9,003 nucleotides of DNA from Fusobacterium sp. (GTDB lineage: Bacteria > Fusobacteriota > Fusobacteriia > Fusobacteriales > Fusobacteriaceae), in assembly GCA_020024915.1 (NCBI GenBank), contig JAHHSZ010000068.1, positions 1 to 9,003 on the forward strand, given 5' to 3'. Both the position numbers and the translations under genes were made by a program. The notes under the pieces were generated by a model that was given only the letters and a program-made list of their open reading frames with translations, did no database searches and had not been told where the DNA came from. How positions within the stretch are numbered: the first letter of the stretch is position 1; each line of letters starts with the position of its first letter. Shown here one piece after another: positions 7,250-9,003 of the stretch.

Positions 7250-7287
7250 AGAGTATTATATAAGAATGTGTTTCTTTATAATACTCT
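7250..7287 (-). promoter_or_regulatory. Long stem-loop in the leader of the importer operon
   Basis: An 11-bp perfect inverted repeat (7250-7260 with 7277-7287) continues inward, past one bulged base at 7261, as five more pairs (7262-7266 with 7272-7276) around a 5-nt loop. On the minus strand it is followed by A residues rather than T, so it is not an intrinsic terminator. It lies about 55 nt upstream of the ribosome binding site and downstream of the best promoter candidate. Likely roles are a 5' stabilising structure, a regulatory RNA element, or an operator palindrome; none is proven. One arm also contains a TATAAT on the minus strand (7255-7260) but without a fitting -35. Confidence 0.5.
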
Positions 7288-7346
7288 TATTCTCAAATTA
7301 TTATATTTCCTCTAAATAATGAAATATTTTTTATTTTATATCTAAG

Positions 7347-7375
7347 AATTTACTACATTATTTAATATTTGTCAA
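7347..7375 (-). promoter_or_regulatory. Candidate promoter of the importer operon
   Basis: A perfect -35 TTGACA (7370-7375) is followed after 17 nt by TAAATT (7347-7352), a 4-of-6 match to the -10 consensus. Transcription would start near 7340, giving a leader of about 160 nt before the binding-protein ATG at 7181. In a region this rich in A and T the -10 element is weak evidence; the -35 is the stronger part. Confidence 0.5.
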
Positions 7376-7448
7376 ATTAATGCTATATATCTATAAGATT
7401 TAAATTATAAATTAAAGCTATACTTATTTCTTTTATAATCTTGTTTTG

Positions 7449-7478
7449 AAAAAAATGCTATTTTTTTAGCATTTTTTT
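7449..7478 (-). terminator. Second terminator-like hairpin downstream of rpsO
   Basis: A perfect 12-bp stem (7449-7460 with 7467-7478) encloses a 6-nt loop of one base. Each arm is seven A or T plus a five-base core with two G-C pairs. A T run follows on either strand, so it could act in both directions. It lies about 70 nt past the main rpsO terminator and before the importer promoter candidate, so a backup terminator insulating the importer is the simplest reading. Confidence 0.5.
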
Positions 7479-7509
7479 AGAAAAAATTAATGTTGTTTTT
7501 TCTTATTTC

Positions 7510-7538
7510 AAAAAATATATCTTTCTTATATATTTTTT
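7510..7538 (-). repeat. AT-only inverted repeat downstream of rpsO
   Basis: An 11-bp perfect inverted repeat (7510-7520 with 7528-7538) with a 7-nt loop lies between the two rpsO terminator-like hairpins. It contains no G-C pairs, so its stability as RNA is low. It may be a chance product of base composition. Confidence 0.3.
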
Positions 7539-7547
7539 CTATAAAAA

Positions 7548-7568
7548 AACGAGGTATAAAACCTCGTT
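7548..7568 (-). terminator. Rho-independent terminator of rpsO
   Basis: The 8-bp stem AACGAGGT/ACCTCGTT (7548-7555 with 7561-7568) has a 5-nt loop and four G-C pairs. On the minus strand it ends in seven T (7549-7543). It starts 11 nt after the rpsO stop. Confidence 0.9.
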
Positions 7569-7579
7569 CTCTACTAAAA

Positions 7580-7843
7580 CTATTTTCTGATTCCTAATCT
7601 AGCAATTAAACTTCTATATCCTTCTAAGTCTTTCTTAGTAAGATAAGCAAGTAATCTCTTTCTTTGTCCTACCATTTTTAATAATCCTAATCTTGAGTGG
7701 AAATCTTTCTTATGAGTTCTTAAGTGATCAGTTAAGTGGTTGATTTTCTCTGTTAATAGAGCAATTTGTACTTCAGTTGATCCTGTATCTCCTTCAAATT
7801 TTCCAAACTCTTTAATAATTTCTGCTTTACTTCTCATAGCCAT
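7580..7843 (-). CDS. rpsO: 30S ribosomal protein S15
   Basis: This is a complete 87-residue S15, the usual length. S15 binds 16S rRNA in the central domain early in 30S assembly and touches the 50S subunit through an inter-subunit bridge. Diagnostic segments are FGKFEGDTGSTEVQIALLTEKINHL (14-38), the LRTHKKDFHSRLGLLKMVGQRKRLL core with the rRNA-binding DFHSR (47-51), and the LGIRK end. AGGAGG lies 8 nt upstream of ATG 7843; an ATG two codons later is less well placed. The gene has its own promoter and terminator, so it is a single-gene unit. It is not next to pnp, its partner in many bacteria; here it follows ftsH. Confidence 0.98.
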   Translation of the reverse strand: MAMRSKAEIIKEFGKFEGDTGSTEVQIALLTEKINHLTDHLRTHKKDFHSRLGLLKMVGQRKRLLAYLTKKDLEGYRSLIARLGIRK

Positions 7844-7868
7844 TTTGAATTCCTCCTAATTATGTATT

Positions 7869-7914
7869 ATCTAAGCTAAGTAATACGAGGCTAACCGCAA
7901 AACTGAGCTTAAAT
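7869..7914 (-). promoter_or_regulatory. Structured 5' leader of rpsO, possible S15 autoregulatory site
   Basis: The rpsO leader can form a 9-bp stem (7869-7877 with 7906-7914, one G-U pair) enclosing a smaller stem of about five pairs (roughly 7881-7885 with 7892-7896) that contains a G-C pair next to a G-U pair. S15 is known to repress its own translation in several bacteria by binding leader structures, and adjacent G-U/G-C pairs are part of its 16S rRNA site. The pairing is seen in the sequence. Regulation by S15 here is inference. Confidence 0.45.
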
Positions 7915-7923
7915 TCCCTTGTA

Positions 7924-7952
7924 ATTATATCACACTTATCCTATATTGTAAA
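7924..7952 (-). promoter_or_regulatory. Promoter of rpsO
   Basis: On the minus strand TTTACA (7947-7952) and a perfect TATAAT (7924-7929) are separated by exactly 17 nt, a near-consensus housekeeping promoter. It begins 20 nt after the ftsH stop. Transcription should start near 7917, giving a leader of about 75 nt. Confidence 0.85.
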
Positions 7953-7971
7953 GTATCTTTGTAAATTTTTA

Positions 7972-9003
7972 TTAATCTTCTACCTCTATATTTGAGTTCT
8001 CTAATATCTCTACTGTTTCACTCTCTTGTTCTATCTCATCTATGCTTTCACCTTTCATAATAGCTTCAAACTCCTCTCTATTAAGATGCTCTCTCTCTAA
8101 TAATGCTTTAGCTACAGCATCTAATCTATCATAGTATTTAGTAAGTATATCTAAAGTCTCTTTATAGATAGTTTGAACTATCTTAAAAATCTCCTCATCT
8201 ACCTCTTTACCTGTTACATCACTATAGTATTTTTGTTGGAAATAATCCCCTTCTTTTGTATTATCTAATAAAATCGGTCCAAATTTTTCATTCATTCCAA
8301 ATCTTGTTACAATAGCATGGGCTATAGCTGTAGCTCTTTCAATATCATTACTTGCTCCAGTTGTAATATCTCCAAATACAATTTGCTCTGCAGCTCTTCC
8401 ACCATATAGTACTCTCATCTCGTCTAAGAACTCATTTTTTGATTTATAACTTCTATCCTCTTCAGGTAAAGCCATTGTATAACCTCCTGCCATACCTCTG
8501 GGAACGATTGATATTTTATGAACTGGATCTGTATTAGGTAGTGCATAGTGCATTACAGCGTGTCCAGCCTCATGATACGCTGTTATCTTTCTCTCTTTCT
8601 CTATCACTTTTTTAGATTTTCTCTCTGGACCTATACTTACCTTCTCTGAAGCTTCTTCTAAGTCCTCCATAGTAATCTCTTCTCTATTATCTCTTGCTGC
8701 TAAAATTGCCGCCTCATTTAATAAGTTTGCCAAGTCTGCTCCTACAAATCCTGGTGTTTTTTTAGCTATTGTTCTTAAATTAACATCTTTAGCTAACTTT
8801 TTATCTCTTACATGAACTTTTAATATTGCTTCTCTTCCATCAATATCTGGACTGTCAACAAAAACTTGTCTGTCAAATCTTCCTGGTCTCATTAGAGCTC
8901 TATCCAAAATCTCTGGTCTATTTGTTGCTGCTAAAACTATTATAGTTTCATCAGTACCAAATCCGTCCATCTCAACAAGAAGTTGGTTAAGAGTTTGCTC
9001 TCT
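7972..9003 (-). CDS. ftsH: ATP-dependent zinc metalloprotease FtsH, C-terminal part
   Basis: The frame is open from the right edge (first residues REQTLNQLLVEMDGFG), so the gene is 5'-truncated by the window; the Met at 8970 is internal. The 343 visible residues hold the end of the AAA+ ATPase, with the second region of homology ATNRPE (26-31) and likely arginine fingers in ALMRPGRFDR (36-45). The M41 peptidase domain follows, with zinc motif HEAGH (144-148; two His ligands and catalytic Glu) and the third ligand Asp in TGASNDIERAT (D220). FtsH is a membrane-anchored hexamer that unfolds and degrades misassembled membrane proteins and some soluble regulators. Its two N-terminal membrane helices and Walker motifs lie outside the window. 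The C-terminal tail is acidic (many Glu). No terminator separates it from the rpsO promoter, so some read-through is likely. Confidence 0.97.
   Translation of the reverse strand, partial: REQTLNQLLVEMDGFGTDETIIVLAATNRPEILDRALMRPGRFDRQVFVDSPDIDGREAILKVHVRDKKLAKDVNLRTIAKKTPGFVGADLANLLNEAAILAARDNREEITMEDLEEASEKVSIGPERKSKKVIEKERKITAYHEAGHAVMHYALPNTDPVHKISIVPRGMAGGYTMALPEEDRSYKSKNEFLDEMRVLYGGRAAEQIVFGDITTGASNDIERATAIAHAIVTRFGMNEKFGPILLDNTKEGDYFQQKYYSDVTGKEVDEEIFKIVQTIYKETLDILTKYYDRLDAVAKALLEREHLNREEFEAIMKGESIDEIEQESETVEILENSNIEVED

Larger units (their letters stand above)
7182..7579. other. 398-nt AT-rich intergenic region between rpsO and the importer operon
   Basis: No coding frame is supported on either strand. 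In minus-strand order it holds the rpsO terminator, two AT-rich hairpins, a candidate promoter and a leader with a long and a short stem-loop, then the importer ribosome binding site. I find no tRNA, T-box or other recognisable riboswitch core. The composition is almost entirely A and T, so weak inverted repeats must be read with care. Confidence 0.8.

Noticed and set aside
7255..7260. TATAAT on the minus strand as the importer -10 box
   Set aside because: No acceptable -35 lies 16-18 nt upstream, and the hexamer is part of a long stem that explains its sequence.
7182..7579. T-box or other amino-acid riboswitch before the importer
   Set aside because: No T-box sequence core, terminator/antiterminator pair or other known aptamer core is visible.
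8970..8970. Met at 8970 as the start of a short FtsH-like protein
   Set aside because: The frame continues to the window edge with conserved FtsH residues, so the Met is internal to a full-length gene.

Overview
The window is a compact, very AT-rich stretch in which every supported gene lies on the minus strand, so transcription runs from high to low coordinates. The low G+C, the strong AGGAGG-type ribosome binding sites, short intergenic gaps and the protein sequences fit a Fusobacterium-like organism best. A low-GC clostridial relative cannot be excluded from sequence alone.

Reading with transcription (right to left), the window opens inside ftsH, the membrane AAA+ zinc protease. Only the C-terminal part is present and it runs off the right edge. 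A consensus-like promoter follows right after the ftsH stop and drives rpsO (ribosomal protein S15), which has a roughly 75-nt structured leader and a strong terminator. Next comes a 398-nt, extremely AT-rich intergenic region with further hairpins, a candidate promoter and a long stem-loop. This leads into a five-gene peptide-type ABC importer operon in the order substrate-binding lipoprotein, permease, permease, ATPase, ATPase (dppABCDF/oppABCDF type). A stem-loop between the binding-protein gene and the first permease gene probably lowers downstream expression relative to the binding protein. A strong terminator closes the operon.

The last unit has its own -10 element. It holds a nucleoside (uridine-kinase-like) kinase with an N-terminal domain resembling part of threonyl-tRNA synthetase, and, 23 nt further, the first 29 codons of what looks like a zinc-type medium-chain dehydrogenase that runs off the left edge.

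The importer genes work as one machine. The lipoprotein captures peptide (or glutathione-like) ligand, the two permeases form the channel, and the two unlike ATPases power it. The other genes are housekeeping. I see no CRISPR, phage, transposon or defence genes, and no clearly new system. The points most worth checking are regulatory RNA structures (the rpsO leader, the importer leader and the dppB start region), two start-site corrections, the altered ABC signature in the second ATPase, and the kinase lacking the usual TGS domain.
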